Source: Flavobacterium sp. KMS
GTDB lineage: Bacteria > Bacteroidota > Bacteroidia > Flavobacteriales > Flavobacteriaceae
NCBI RefSeq assembly: GCF_000813005.1
Contig: NZ_JSYP01000009.1
Location: forward strand, 62,001-126,000
Length of the DNA: 64,000 bases
Direction of reading: 5' to 3'
Position numbers and translations under genes: made by a program. Every line of letters begins with the position of its first letter. Position 1 is the first letter of the stretch. Below are positions 8,668-17,871 of the stretch, piece by piece. A model generated the notes under the pieces. The model did not search any database. It saw only the letters and a program-made list of their open reading frames with translations, and had not been told where the DNA came from.

Positions 8668-9804
8668 CTAAACATCATATTTCATCTTTCTCAAGATTCG
8701 TAAAGCTTCTTTAAAAGATAAATACACTTGAGTAAAAGGCTTTAAAAGTAATTTTGCATCAATTAATTTTTGTTTTGCATCTTCAAAACCGTTAAGATAA
8801 CAAATCATAAAAGTCGAAGGTAAATTCTCCAGATCAATCATTTCACGATTAGACAAGGCGACTCCTTTTTGTAGTTTGCCAAGCAATGCAATATTGGAGT
8901 TGTATATATGATAAAGCATTTTTCGATTAAACTCTGGCGGCTGAAAAAGTATTTCTCTATCTATTTTATAGTAGCCATTATCAAAAAAATGAATTGTTTG
9001 TTGTTCCAGCGGATAATAACTTGTTTTATCATTTAAGCCCAACGGAACGTATTCGAGAATAGTAAAACTATCTTCATCAAAAGTAATTGTGACCACATCT
9101 TGTGCCGAATAAAACAACTTAATTTGTTCGTTTATCAGCTCGATATCTACACGGGACAAAAACGTTTTATCACGAGATTTATTAGGAACTCCAGCCCAAC
9201 AAATAACAAATAATTCTTTAAAAACTTTATACTTAGGCGACATATCTTTATGTCGAAAATTCATAAAGTCGATTACACCATCCAGCGTATACTCTATACT
9301 ATTACGGGAACTATTCTCTATCCCAATTACGGTTTCAGTATTTTGATAATTTTTCTCCACTTCCCCTTCAACCGGAACCGAATTACTTCCTCGTCTAATA
9401 AATACACTATTAGCAACAATGGTATGAATTCCTTTTTTAAAATAAGAGATCTTACTTTTAGGCTTAATTGTAACTAATCCTATTACTTTATCTTTTGGAA
9501 GATTAGGAAAAGGTACATTTTCATATTGAATTTTTGGAGGATTTTCAAGAAAAGCATTTACCAGATTCTGAATCCGACTGTCGTCAAAAAAGTCATCTCC
9601 TACAATCTCATTATCCTGGTCCTCAACACCTACAACTATATAAGAATTATTAGTAGGGTTCGAGTTTGACAAAGCACAGATATGCTTTAAAAACTTTGCT
9701 TTCCCTTCGCGAGAATGCAAGTTCAATTGCCTTTTTTTATCATAAAAACTACTCTCATCATTATGAGCGAGTAGGTTTTTTATTAAAAGGCGTTTGTTAA
9801 TCAT
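8668..9804 (-). CDS. AlbA_2 (Schlafen-type) domain protein
   Basis: The product has 378 residues. The N-terminal 150 residues match the AlbA_2 putative DNA-binding/ATPase-like domain: FLKHICALSNSNP, YIVVGVEDQDNEIVGDDFFDD, a KPKSK segment and the closing FIRRGSNSVP. The remaining 220 residues are an unassigned alpha/beta region. AlbA_2 occurs in Schlafen-related proteins and in bacterial proteins often linked to regulation or defence. No signal peptide is visible, so it should be cytoplasmic. Upstream lies a 27-bp inverted repeat (9822-10010), downstream a phrase element. The biochemical role is unknown. Confidence 0.72.
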   Translation of the reverse strand: MINKRLLIKNLLAHNDESSFYDKKRQLNLHSREGKAKFLKHICALSNSNPTNNSYIVVGVEDQDNEIVGDDFFDDSRIQNLVNAFLENPPKIQYENVPFPNLPKDKVIGLVTIKPKSKISYFKKGIHTIVANSVFIRRGSNSVPVEGEVEKNYQNTETVIGIENSSRNSIEYTLDGVIDFMNFRHKDMSPKYKVFKELFVICWAGVPNKSRDKTFLSRVDIELINEQIKLFYSAQDVVTITFDEDSFTILEYVPLGLNDKTSYYPLEQQTIHFFDNGYYKIDREILFQPPEFNRKMLYHIYNSNIALLGKLQKGVALSNREMIDLENLPSTFMICYLNGFEDAKQKLIDAKLLLKPFTQVYLSFKEALRILRKMKYDV

Positions 9805-9808
9805 TATT

Positions 9809-10015
9809 TAGACTTCTTAGGTTATTAGACTAGCTTAGACTTCTTAGACTGTTGGATTATTTGATTACTGGATTGTTCGATTGTCTTATCGTAAGACAAC
9901 ATAAATAAAACCATCTTAATTCATATTAGTGCAATTATTAAAACCTCAATTATCTCATTTAACGATTTTTATTAGTCTAAAAATCTAAGAAGTCTAAGCT
10001 AGTCTAATAATCTAA
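9809..10015. repeat. Intergenic element bounded by a 27-bp perfect inverted repeat
   Basis: The arms at 9822-9848 and 9984-10010 are perfect inverted copies, beginning TTATTAGACTAGC on the left. They are separated by 135 bp. Each arm contains the TAGACTTCTTAG phrase; the left side has an additional copy at 9809-9820. Inside is a small perfect hairpin TTGTCTTA-tcg-TAAGACAA (9881-9899). There is no ORF. The element fills the whole gap between the AlbA_2 and SDR genes. Confidence 0.8.
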
Positions 10016-10768
10016 TTAATTTCTTTTAACAATAGTCGAGGATGCCTGAGCTGTGCACGTAACTACTAAATCGGCAATATTTACATGATAAGGTCTTGAA
10101 ACCACAAAATGAATAATATCCGCAATATCTTCTGGTTGCAATGGAGCAAACCCTTTGTAAACATTTGAAGCTCTCTCTACATCGCCTTTAAAACGTACTT
10201 CGCTAAACTCAGTTTCAACCATTCCAGGATGAATTGCTCCTACTCTAATTCCGTATGGATTCAGATCTATTCGCATTCCTTTACTTATTGCATCAACAGC
10301 GTGTTTTGTACCACAATATACATTTCCGTTAGGATAAACTTCCTTGGCTGCAGTTGAACCAATATTGATAATATGTCCCGATTTTCGTTCTGTCATTTGC
10401 GGAATAATCGCTTTAGAAACATACAAAAGTCCTTTCACATTAATATCAATCATTGCATCCCAATCGTCTAAATCTCCTGTTTGAATTGGATCTAATCCAT
10501 GCGCATTTCCTGCATTATTGATAAGAACATCTACCACAGAAAATGATTCTGGCAAAGAACTAATGCGCTCCAAAACAGCTTCTTTATCTCTAACATCGAA
10601 TGCCAAAGTATGCACTTCCGTAAATTCCGAAAGTTCCTTCTCTAATTCTGATAATCGATCTTGTCTTCTACCACAAAGAATAACTTTATAGTTATTTTTT
10701 GCCATTAATTGTGCCGTGGCTTTACCTATACCACTTGTAGCACCAGTAATTAGAACTGTTTTTTTCAT
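10016..10768 (-). CDS. Short-chain dehydrogenase/reductase, YdfG-like
   Basis: This is a classical SDR of 250 residues. It has the NAD(P)-binding motif TGATSGIG (7-14), the NNAG motif ([10 protein letters not shown]), a catalytic Ser in INIGSTAAK and a YCGTK motif for the Tyr-x3-Lys pair. An Arg pair after the second strand (CGRRQDR) favours NADP. The C-terminal [12 protein letters not shown] is like that of YdfG, which oxidises L-allo-threonine and serine-type 3-hydroxy acids and reduces malonic semialdehyde. The substrate is inferred only from subfamily resemblance. An aldo/keto reductase lies upstream on the same strand, 120 bp away, with a hairpin between them. Confidence 0.85.
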   Translation of the reverse strand: MKKTVLITGATSGIGKATAQLMAKNNYKVILCGRRQDRLSELEKELSEFTEVHTLAFDVRDKEAVLERISSLPESFSVVDVLINNAGNAHGLDPIQTGDLDDWDAMIDINVKGLLYVSKAIIPQMTERKSGHIINIGSTAAKEVYPNGNVYCGTKHAVDAISKGMRIDLNPYGIRVGAIHPGMVETEFSEVRFKGDVERASNVYKGFAPLQPEDIADIIHFVVSRPYHVNIADLVVTCTAQASSTIVKRN

Positions 10769-10788
10769 TCTATGTTTTTTATTTTTTA

Positions 10789-10830
10789 GCCACAGATTAA
10801 AAAAATATTTTTAGTCTTTTAATCTGTGGC
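10789..10830. terminator. Hairpin GCCACAGATTA / TAATCTGTGGC
   Basis: This is an 11-bp perfect stem around a T/A-rich loop, between the aldo/keto reductase (ends 10889) and SDR (starts 10768) on the minus strand. The flanks are T-rich on both sides. It may terminate or attenuate transcription from the upstream gene. Confidence 0.55.
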
Positions 10831-10888
10831 AAATATTTTTTCATACTAATAGCTGCTGAAAACTGAATACTGACACTTAAAACTATTA

Positions 10889-11761
10889 TTAAGGCACATC
10901 GTCTCCCATACTTTCTGTCCAGATAGCAAACCAATCTTCTTTTTCTAATTCTAATTCTACCGCTTTCATTAACGATTGAATTCTGGCTACGTTTACTGTT
11001 CCAGCTATCGGAAGAGCTTTTGCAGGATGTCTTAAAATCCAACTTAGTAAAATAGTATCTGACCCTAAGCTATATTTAGAAACCAATGTTGCCAATAATT
11101 TCTTTAATCTTCGCGTTTGTTTATTGTCTTCTCTAAAAACTGTCCCTAGCGGATTCCATGACATCGGACGAATTCCGTGCATTTGCATATAATCAAAGCT
11201 ACCATCAACCATCGGCTCATAATTTGTAGCCGAAAATTGTACTTGGTTAAAACTAACATCGATTTTTTGGCGGATTAATTCCGTTTGTGCACTTGTAAAA
11301 TTAGACAATCCAAAATCTACAATTTTACCTTCAGTTCTTAGTTTCTCAACAGCTTCGGCAATTTCATCAGCTTGCATTAAAGGGCTTGGTCTGTGTAGTA
11401 AAAAAACATCTAAATAATCCGTTTTAAGATTCCTCAAAGAGTTTTCTACAGACCAAGTAATATATTCTTTAGAATAGTCGTAATGCTTAATTTTATTGTT
11501 TCTGTTTTCGGCAATCATCTGGATTCCGCACTTCGAAATCAGTTGCAATTTCTCTCTTGAAACTTTACTTGCTGCGAATGCTTTTCCAAAATCAGCTTCG
11601 GTAGTATATGAACCGTAAATATCTGCGTGATCAAAGGTGGTTATTTTATTCTCTAAACATATTTGGATAAGGTTTTCCATTTCTTTGGGAGTTAGATTTT
11701 TATCCCAAACTCCCCAATTCATAGTGCCCACAATTATAGGCGATAATAGCGTTTTGCTCAT
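10889..11761 (-). CDS. Aldo/keto reductase, YdhF-like
   Basis: This is a 290-residue TIM-barrel oxidoreductase. The catalytic tetrad of the family is visible: Asp and Tyr in FDHADIYGSY, Lys in ISKCGIQ and His in FLLHRP. LSNFTSAQ and the C-terminal NADP-binding segment (PIAGTVNVARIQSLMKAVELELEKEDWF) match the YdhF subgroup of AKRs. The start MSKTLLSPIIVGTMNWG is typical. It probably reduces a carbonyl with NADPH; the substrate is unknown. It precedes the SDR on the same strand. Confidence 0.85.
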   Translation of the reverse strand: MSKTLLSPIIVGTMNWGVWDKNLTPKEMENLIQICLENKITTFDHADIYGSYTTEADFGKAFAASKVSREKLQLISKCGIQMIAENRNNKIKHYDYSKEYITWSVENSLRNLKTDYLDVFLLHRPSPLMQADEIAEAVEKLRTEGKIVDFGLSNFTSAQTELIRQKIDVSFNQVQFSATNYEPMVDGSFDYMQMHGIRPMSWNPLGTVFREDNKQTRRLKKLLATLVSKYSLGSDTILLSWILRHPAKALPIAGTVNVARIQSLMKAVELELEKEDWFAIWTESMGDDVP

Positions 11762-11973
11762 GGTAATATAACATTATTTGTAGTAATAAATCTTGCTTTC
11801 TAAAACATAATCATCAAAGTTCTTAAAAATATAAAAATAGAATCACAATTCAACCTTAAAATTAGAGCTTTGGTCGAAGTTTTAACCATTCTTTAACATC
11901 TTACTTCTCAAAAAATATTCAATTTGCACTCTCAAAAGTAAGGCATTAAATTCAAGGTTTTAAAAATATTTAT

Positions 11974-12978
11974 ATGGAAGAAAATACAACGACTTTAGAC
12001 ATTAGAGCGATCAATGAAAAAATTGAAAGAGAAAGTGCTTTTATAGACCTTCTCACAATGGAGATGAACAAAGTTATTGTGGGTCAGAAACATATGGTCG
12101 AACGTTTATTAATCGGACTTCTAGGTCAGGGTCATATTTTATTAGAAGGTGTTCCTGGATTAGCCAAAACATTAGCGATAAATACACTCTCCCAAGCAGT
12201 GCAAGGTTCGTTTAGCCGTATCCAATTTACACCCGATTTATTACCTGCCGATGTTGTTGGTACGATGATATACAACATCAAGGCAAATGAATTTTCTATC
12301 AAAAAAGGACCAATTTTTGCCAATTTCGTCCTTGCCGATGAGATTAACCGTGCTCCTGCCAAAGTACAATCGGCACTTTTGGAGGCGATGCAAGAAAAAC
12401 AAGTTACTATTGGGGACACTACTTTTAAACTAGATCGCCCGTTTTTAGTACTTGCAACTCAAAACCCTGTTGAGCAAGAAGGAACATACCAACTACCAGA
12501 AGCGCAAGTTGACCGTTTTATGCTTAAAACCGTAATTGACTATCCAAAAATGGATGAAGAGCGTCTAGTAATTCGCCAAAATTTAAAAGGAAGTTATGAG
12601 AAAGTAAATCCAGTTGTTTCTGTTGAGCAAATTTTACGTGCACAAGAAGCTGTTCGTGAAGTTTACATGGATGAGAAAATAGAAAAATATATTCTTGATA
12701 TTGTTTTCGCAACGCGTTACCCAGAAAAATACAAATTAGCTGATTTAAAACCACTTATCAGTTTTGGAGCATCTCCTCGTGGAAGTATCAACTTAGCCAA
12801 TGCAGCAAAATGTTATGCTTTTATTAAACGTCGTGGATATGTAATTCCAGAAGATGTTCGTGCAGTTGTTCACGATGTATTACGTCACAGAGTAGGTATT
12901 ACTTACGAAGCAGAGGCTGAAAACATCACTTCTGTAGACATCATCAATAAAATTGTAAACGAAATTGAAGTACCTTAA
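11974..12978 (+). CDS. MoxR-family AAA+ ATPase of the Bat operon
   Basis: This is a 334-residue AAA+ ATPase of the MoxR class. Walker A is GVPGLAKT, Walker B LADEINRAP, sensor 1 LATQNPVEQEGTYQLPEAQ, and the C-terminal lid domain is ASPRGSINL...FIKRRGYVIPEDVRAV. MoxR proteins act as chaperone-like ATPases for VWA-domain partners. It heads an eight-gene plus-strand cluster with DUF58 and Bat VWA proteins, which are the expected clients. A weak -7-like box (TCAATTTG near 11919-11926) precedes it. Confidence 0.93.
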   Translation: MEENTTTLDIRAINEKIERESAFIDLLTMEMNKVIVGQKHMVERLLIGLLGQGHILLEGVPGLAKTLAINTLSQAVQGSFSRIQFTPDLLPADVVGTMIYNIKANEFSIKKGPIFANFVLADEINRAPAKVQSALLEAMQEKQVTIGDTTFKLDRPFLVLATQNPVEQEGTYQLPEAQVDRFMLKTVIDYPKMDEERLVIRQNLKGSYEKVNPVVSVEQILRAQEAVREVYMDEKIEKYILDIVFATRYPEKYKLADLKPLISFGASPRGSINLANAAKCYAFIKRRGYVIPEDVRAVVHDVLRHRVGITYEAEAENITSVDIINKIVNEIEVP

Positions 12979-13060
12979 AAATTTGTTTAATGTTTAAAGT
13001 TTCAAATTGTCGCATATCGAACTTGAAACCTTAAACTCTTAAACTTTAAACAAATTAAAA
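12979..13060. repeat. Self-complementary phrase element (GTTTAA / TTAAAC family)
   Basis: AATTTGTTTAA (12980-12990) pairs with TTAAACAAATT (13046-13056). Inner GTTTAAAGTTTCAA and TTGAAACCTTAAAC segments also pair, giving a long imperfect hairpin between moxR and the DUF58 gene that ends 4 bp before the ATG. Confidence 0.65.
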
Positions 13061-13924
13061 ATGGATACAAAAGACCTATTAAAAAAAGTACGTAAAATAG
13101 AAATCAAAACCAAAAGATTGAGTAATCATATCTTTTCGGGAGAATATCACTCTTCATTTAAAGGTCGTGGTATGACTTTTAGCGAGGTGCGTCAGTACCA
13201 ATATGGCGATGATATACGTGCTATCGATTGGAATGTAACCGCTCGTTATAATGAAGCCCACGTAAAAGTTTTTGAAGAAGAACGCGAACTTACCATGATG
13301 CTTATGGTGGATATTTCGGGTTCTGAAAGTTTTGGTTCTAAAAATCAGTTTAAAAAAGATATTGTAACCGAAATTGCAGCCACAATGGCTTTTTCGGCAA
13401 CTCAAAATAATGACAAAATAGGTTTAATCTTATTCTCGGATACAGTCGAATTGTATATTCCACCTAAAAAAGGAAGATCTCACGTATTGCGTATTATCCG
13501 CGAATTAATAGAATTCGAACCTAAAAGTCATAAAACTGATATTGCACAAGCATTAAAGTTTTTATCAGGTACACAAAAAAAGAAAGCCATCGTTTTTGTA
13601 ATCTCCGATTTCATGTCTGATGATTATGAGCATACCTTGAAAATTGCATCCAAAAAACACGATATTACAGGTGTTCGAGTATATGATATTCGAGAAGAAA
13701 AAATACCAAATATCGGAATGGTTTCAATGCTTGATGCCGAAACTGGTAAAACACAATTAATCAATACAGGTTCCAAAACAATACGAGCAAATTACGAAAA
13801 ACACTACCATAGCAAAGTAGCTTATTTTAAGGAGACTTTTAGCAAATCGGGTGCAGGTGTTGTAAATACTCGCGTAGACGAAAGTTATGTAACCAAATTA
13901 TTAGGCTATTTTAAATCGAGATAA
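13061..13924 (+). CDS. DUF58 / VWA-like Bat-operon protein
   Basis: The 287-residue cytosolic protein has the DUF58 signature (SGEYHSSFKGRGMTFSEVRQYQYGDDIRAIDWNVTAR, residues about 27-65). A von Willebrand A fold with the metal site VDISGSESFG (about residues 84-93) follows. DUF58 proteins are almost always encoded next to MoxR and are thought to work with it in assembling or activating metal-ion-binding surface partners. The gene is preceded by a phrase hairpin; a second phrase (TTAGACTTCTTAGATTG) follows the stop. Molecular function is not established. Confidence 0.9.
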   Translation: MDTKDLLKKVRKIEIKTKRLSNHIFSGEYHSSFKGRGMTFSEVRQYQYGDDIRAIDWNVTARYNEAHVKVFEEERELTMMLMVDISGSESFGSKNQFKKDIVTEIAATMAFSATQNNDKIGLILFSDTVELYIPPKKGRSHVLRIIRELIEFEPKSHKTDIAQALKFLSGTQKKKAIVFVISDFMSDDYEHTLKIASKKHDITGVRVYDIREEKIPNIGMVSMLDAETGKTQLINTGSKTIRANYEKHYHSKVAYFKETFSKSGAGVVNTRVDESYVTKLLGYFKSR

Positions 13925-13975
13925 GAGAATTAGATTAATTAGACTTCTTAGATTGTTAGAAAATTAGATTTTAAA
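13925..13975. repeat. Phrase element of the TAGACTTCTTAGAT family
   Basis: The phrase is GAATTAGATTAATTAGAC followed by TTCTTAGATTGTTAG and an AAATTAGATT stretch. It is the same family as at 1445 and 9809, here as a short single copy downstream of the DUF58 gene. Confidence 0.5.
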
Positions 13976-14081
13976 CATAATTCGAAGAAAAAAATAAAAA
14001 TAAAATCTGCTTAAATCTGTATCATCATCGTTCCATTTTTAAGCATTCGTTTTAGACCAAAATCTGAATCAAAAAAATCAA

Positions 14082-15713
14082 ATGAAATTAAAACTTTACA
14101 TATTTTTATTCTTGCTATCGGCAACTGTTTTTGGACAACAAAAACAGATTGAGACTAGTATAGATACTACTAAAAATAAAATTGGAGCTGAGTTTAAGTT
14201 AACAATTAAAACTTCTGTCGATTCTAAGTCGAAAGTTGTTTTCCCTAAACTTAAAAATATTGGCCCTCTTGAGGTAATTAAATCATATCCAATTGATACT
14301 GTCAAAAAAGATGACCGTTATGAATTGATTAAAAAATATGGTTTAACTCAATTTGATTCTGGAAGATATACTATTCCTAGTATTCAAATCCTCATCGATA
14401 AAAAACCTTACCTATCTGATTCTATTCGAGTAGAAGTTGCAAATGTAAAAGTAGATACATTGCAACAAAAAATGTATGACATTAAAGACATTACTAAAGT
14501 TGAAGATGGAATTGGAGATTGGTGGAAATACCTTTTGATTCTAGCCTTAATTTTAGGAATTGGTGCTTTTGTATATTGGTTTATCAAAAAAAGACAGCAA
14601 AAGAAAATTGAAGAAGAAGTTTATAAAACTCCTATCGAAAAAGCAACAAGTTTGCTTAACACATTAGAGAAAAAAGAACTTTGGCAAAAAGGTGAAGTTA
14701 AAGCCTATTATAGCGAGTTGACTGATATTGCCAGAAATTATATCGAGGAAGCAATCGAAATTCCAGCAATGGAAAGCACAACCTCTGAATTAATACAAGG
14801 AATTAGAGCAGCATCAGTAAAGAAAAAAATGGCATTAACGCCAGAAACTGTCGAGAACTTAGAGCGTGTATTAAAACAAGCTGATTTAGTAAAATTTGCA
14901 AAATCTAAACCATTAGATTTTGAAATTACCGAAGACAGAAATAAAATTCAAAAAGCAATCCTTACTCTAGACAGCGCAATTCCTGTAGAAGTAGTTGTCG
15001 AGGAAGATACTTTATTAAACGAAGCGCAAAGACAGAAACAAATAAAACTTCAGTTACTAAAAAAACGCAACAAACGTATTGCCTTATCAGTAGCAACTGT
15101 ATTGTTTTTGATTGTTCTTGTTACCAGTTATTTTATTGCGACCAAAGGTTTTACTTATGTAAAAGATAATATTATCGGGCATCCATCTAAAGAATTATTA
15201 GAAGGAGAATGGGTAAAAAGTGAATACGGAAATCCTGGCATCTTAATTGAAACTCCAAAAGTTTTAAAAAGAATGGATTTGACTAAAATGTTCCCTAAAG
15301 AAGGTTTAGCGTTAATTAAAGAAATGCAATCCTTTGGATACGGAAGCTTGGTTGATAATTTCTCATTGATGATTTCTACTTTAAAATATAAGGAAGAAAC
15401 TCAAATTGATTTATCAAAATCTCTAGAAGTTACCATAAAAACTATCGAAGCACAAGGAGCACGAAATATGATTGTAAAACAAGAAGATTTCGAAACCAAA
15501 GAAGGAATTCGTGGAGTTAAAGGTTACGGTACTTTCTCTAGTATAGATGAAGGCACTAAATCGAGTACCAAAATGTATTACGAAATCCTTTTATTTAGCC
15601 AAGAAGGCGGATTACAACAAATAATGATTTTTCACGAAGAAGGAGATACTTATGCCAATGATATTGCAGACCGCATATTAAACTCTGTAGAACTAAAAAA
15701 AGCAACTAATTAA
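14082..15713 (+). CDS. Bat-operon membrane protein with two TM segments and an extra C-terminal domain
   Basis: The product has 543 residues. A signal peptide (MKLKLYIFLFLLSATVFGQQ) precedes an exported beta-rich domain of about 125 residues that resembles the N-terminal part of BatD. It is followed by a membrane segment (about 149-168, YLLILALILGIGAFVYWFI), a basic and helical cytosolic region (169-335), a second membrane segment (about 337-356) and an exported C-terminal domain of about 190 residues with no recognised family. The usual gene in this position encodes only the first half, so the C-terminal half is an addition worth noting. Its TAA overlaps the batA ATG (TAATG at 15711-15715), which indicates translational coupling. 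Confidence 0.8.
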   Translation: MKLKLYIFLFLLSATVFGQQKQIETSIDTTKNKIGAEFKLTIKTSVDSKSKVVFPKLKNIGPLEVIKSYPIDTVKKDDRYELIKKYGLTQFDSGRYTIPSIQILIDKKPYLSDSIRVEVANVKVDTLQQKMYDIKDITKVEDGIGDWWKYLLILALILGIGAFVYWFIKKRQQKKIEEEVYKTPIEKATSLLNTLEKKELWQKGEVKAYYSELTDIARNYIEEAIEIPAMESTTSELIQGIRAASVKKKMALTPETVENLERVLKQADLVKFAKSKPLDFEITEDRNKIQKAILTLDSAIPVEVVVEEDTLLNEAQRQKQIKLQLLKKRNKRIALSVATVLFLIVLVTSYFIATKGFTYVKDNIIGHPSKELLEGEWVKSEYGNPGILIETPKVLKRMDLTKMFPKEGLALIKEMQSFGYGSLVDNFSLMISTLKYKEETQIDLSKSLEVTIKTIEAQGARNMIVKQEDFETKEGIRGVKGYGTFSSIDEGTKSSTKMYYEILLFSQEGGLQQIMIFHEEGDTYANDIADRILNSVELKKATN

Positions 15714-16714
15714 TGGATAAAATAACTTTTTTAAACCCTGAGTTTTTCTGGTTGTTTCTTTTGATTCCCATTGCAATTGCTTGGTTATTCTGGAAAAGAA
15801 ATCAGCAATCGGCAACATTAAAAATGAGTTCACTGCAAGGTTTTAAATCTTCAGAATCATTATTAGCAAAACTAAAACCTTTTTTGGGTGTATTTAGAAT
15901 TTTAGCTTTAAGCTCTTTGATAATTGCACTAGCAAGACCTAGAACGGTAGATGTAAGTAATAAGACAAAAACAACAAAAGGAATTGATATTGTAATGGCA
16001 ATAGACGTTTCTGGAAGTATGCTTGCACGAGATTTAAAACCAGATCGTATGCAAGCGCTTAAAAAATTGGCTGCCGACTTTGTTAGCGAAAGACCAAACG
16101 ACAGAATTGGACTTGTTTTATACGCATCTGAAGCTTATACAAAAACTCCGGTAACAAGTGATAAAGCAATTATTCTTGAGGCTATTAAAAGTATAAAATA
16201 TGACAATGTTCTTGTTGACGGAACTGGAATAGGAATGGGATTGGCAACTGCCGTAAACAGACTTAAAGACAGTAAAGCCAAAAGTAAAGTTATTATATTA
16301 ATGACCGATGGTGTTAATAATGCTGGATTTATTGAGCCAGATACAGCAGCAGATATTGCAAAACAATACGGTATTAAAGTATATACAATTGGTATTGGAA
16401 CTAACGGAATGGCAGAGTTTCCTTATGCAATTGCTCCAAATGGTCAGTTCTTGTTTAGAATGATGAAAGTAGAAATTGATGAGCAAATGATGAAAACCAT
16501 TGCAAACAAAACTGGCGGAAAATATTTTAGAGCTACAAGTAATGAAAAATTAGCTTCTATCTATAACGAGATTAATAAACTGGAAACAACCGAAATCGAA
16601 GAATTAAAATTCTATGATTATGATGAAAAATACAGACCTTTTGTGATATTAGCTGGTTTATTGCTATTATTGGAAATTGGATTACGAAATACTGTTTACA
16701 GAAGCTTTATTTAA
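15713..16714 (+). CDS. batA: Aerotolerance protein BatA (VWA domain)
   Basis: This is a 333-residue inner-membrane VWA protein. N-terminal membrane segments lie at about 9-26 and 61-76, then the VWA domain with the complete metal site DVSGSMLARD (MIDAS DxSxS), then a C-terminal membrane helix (FVILAGLLLLLEIGL). BatA-E were named in Bacteroides fragilis for aerotolerance and are linked to oxidative stress and envelope functions. The start overlaps the previous stop by one base. Downstream is a phrase element of the AACTGA family before batB. Confidence 0.92.
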   Translation: MDKITFLNPEFFWLFLLIPIAIAWLFWKRNQQSATLKMSSLQGFKSSESLLAKLKPFLGVFRILALSSLIIALARPRTVDVSNKTKTTKGIDIVMAIDVSGSMLARDLKPDRMQALKKLAADFVSERPNDRIGLVLYASEAYTKTPVTSDKAIILEAIKSIKYDNVLVDGTGIGMGLATAVNRLKDSKAKSKVIILMTDGVNNAGFIEPDTAADIAKQYGIKVYTIGIGTNGMAEFPYAIAPNGQFLFRMMKVEIDEQMMKTIANKTGGKYFRATSNEKLASIYNEINKLETTEIEELKFYDYDEKYRPFVILAGLLLLLEIGLRNTVYRSFI

Positions 16715-16788
16715 TATTTCAGTATTCAGTTACAGTCACAGTAAATAACTGAGAGCTGAAACTAGAAACTGAAAACTAGAATTTAAAA
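16715..16788. repeat. Phrase element of the ACTGAGA/AAAACTGAAAAC family
   Basis: The 74-bp gap between batA and batB consists of quasi-periodic words such as TCAGTATTCAGTTACAGTCA, CTGAGAGCTGAAACTAG and AAACTGAAAACTAG. The right part is partly complementary to the left. It ends immediately before the batB ATG. Confidence 0.6.
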
Positions 16789-17823
16789 ATGGAATTAGAC
16801 GAAAAAAAATATTTATACCTTCTTATATTGCTTCCAATTTTGGTGTGCATTTTTCTTTTCAATATGTATTGGAAAAGAAAAAAACAACGCGAATTTGGAG
16901 ATTTGGATTTAGTAAAAAAACTAACTCCGGAGCATTCTGTTTTTAAACCATTTTTAAAGTTAGGAGTTATCCTTTTGGCTTTCGCTGCATTAATTTTAGG
17001 ATTGGTTAATCCGAAAATTGGAACAAAAATGGAAACTGTAAAACGTGAGGGAATTGATATTGTATTTGCAGTAGACGTTTCTAAAAGTATGCTTGCCGAA
17101 GATGTTGCTCCAAGTCGTTTAGAAAAAAGTAAACAATTAGTATCGCAAATTATCAATCAGCTAGGAAACGACCGAATAGGAATCGTAGCCTATGCAGGTA
17201 GTGCATTTCCAGTTTTACCAATTACAACAGATTATAGCGTTGCCAAAATGTTCTTGCAAAGCATGACTCCAGACATGGTTTCATCGCAAGGAACCTCACT
17301 TGATGAAGCTATAAAATTATCTGCAACTTATTTTGACGAAAAAAGCAAAACAAGTAAGCTATTGATTTTAATCTCAGATGGAGAAGACCACTCTGAAGGA
17401 GCCGAATCTGCTGCCGAAGAAGCCAATAAACTAGGAATGAAAATCATTACTATTGGTATCGGAACTGAAAAAGGAGCTACAATCCCATTGAAAAAAAATG
17501 GAGTTGTTGAGAGTTTCCAAAGAGACAATAACAATGAAGTCGTTATAACAAAATTAAATCAAGAAGGGCTAAAAGCTATTGCAAAAGCGACCAAAGGTGG
17601 TTATGTTTATGGCAGTAATACCAAAGAAGTTTTGGATTATGTAAAAAATGCTTTAGATAATATCCAGAAAACAGAATTTGAAGCTACGCAAATGGCCGAT
17701 TTTCAGTCTCAATTCCAATGGTTTATTGGTATTGCATTTGCATTATTATTCATTGATCTTTTCTTATTAGAAAGAAAAACAAATTGGGTTAAAGAGTTGA
17801 ATTTATTTAACGAAACAAAATAA
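16789..17823 (+). CDS. batB: Aerotolerance protein BatB (VWA domain)
   Basis: This is a 344-residue paralogue of BatA with the same plan: a membrane segment at about 9-25 and another at about 60-75, a VWA domain with metal site AVDVSKSMLAEDVAPSR (DxSxS kept), and a C-terminal helix (WFIGIAFALLFIDLFLL). It belongs to the Bat membrane complex. The stop at 17821-17823 lies 48 bp before the batC ATG. Confidence 0.92.
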   Translation: MELDEKKYLYLLILLPILVCIFLFNMYWKRKKQREFGDLDLVKKLTPEHSVFKPFLKLGVILLAFAALILGLVNPKIGTKMETVKREGIDIVFAVDVSKSMLAEDVAPSRLEKSKQLVSQIINQLGNDRIGIVAYAGSAFPVLPITTDYSVAKMFLQSMTPDMVSSQGTSLDEAIKLSATYFDEKSKTSKLLILISDGEDHSEGAESAAEEANKLGMKIITIGIGTEKGATIPLKKNGVVESFQRDNNNEVVITKLNQEGLKAIAKATKGGYVYGSNTKEVLDYVKNALDNIQKTEFEATQMADFQSQFQWFIGIAFALLFIDLFLLERKTNWVKELNLFNETK

Positions 17824-17871
17824 TTGTTTCAACACAGTTATCTTTTGAAACAAAAAAACAAAAAAATTAGA

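Noticed and set aside
16776..17156. 126-residue minus-strand frame
   Set aside because: It is antisense to batB, which has a complete VWA domain; no independent evidence supports it.
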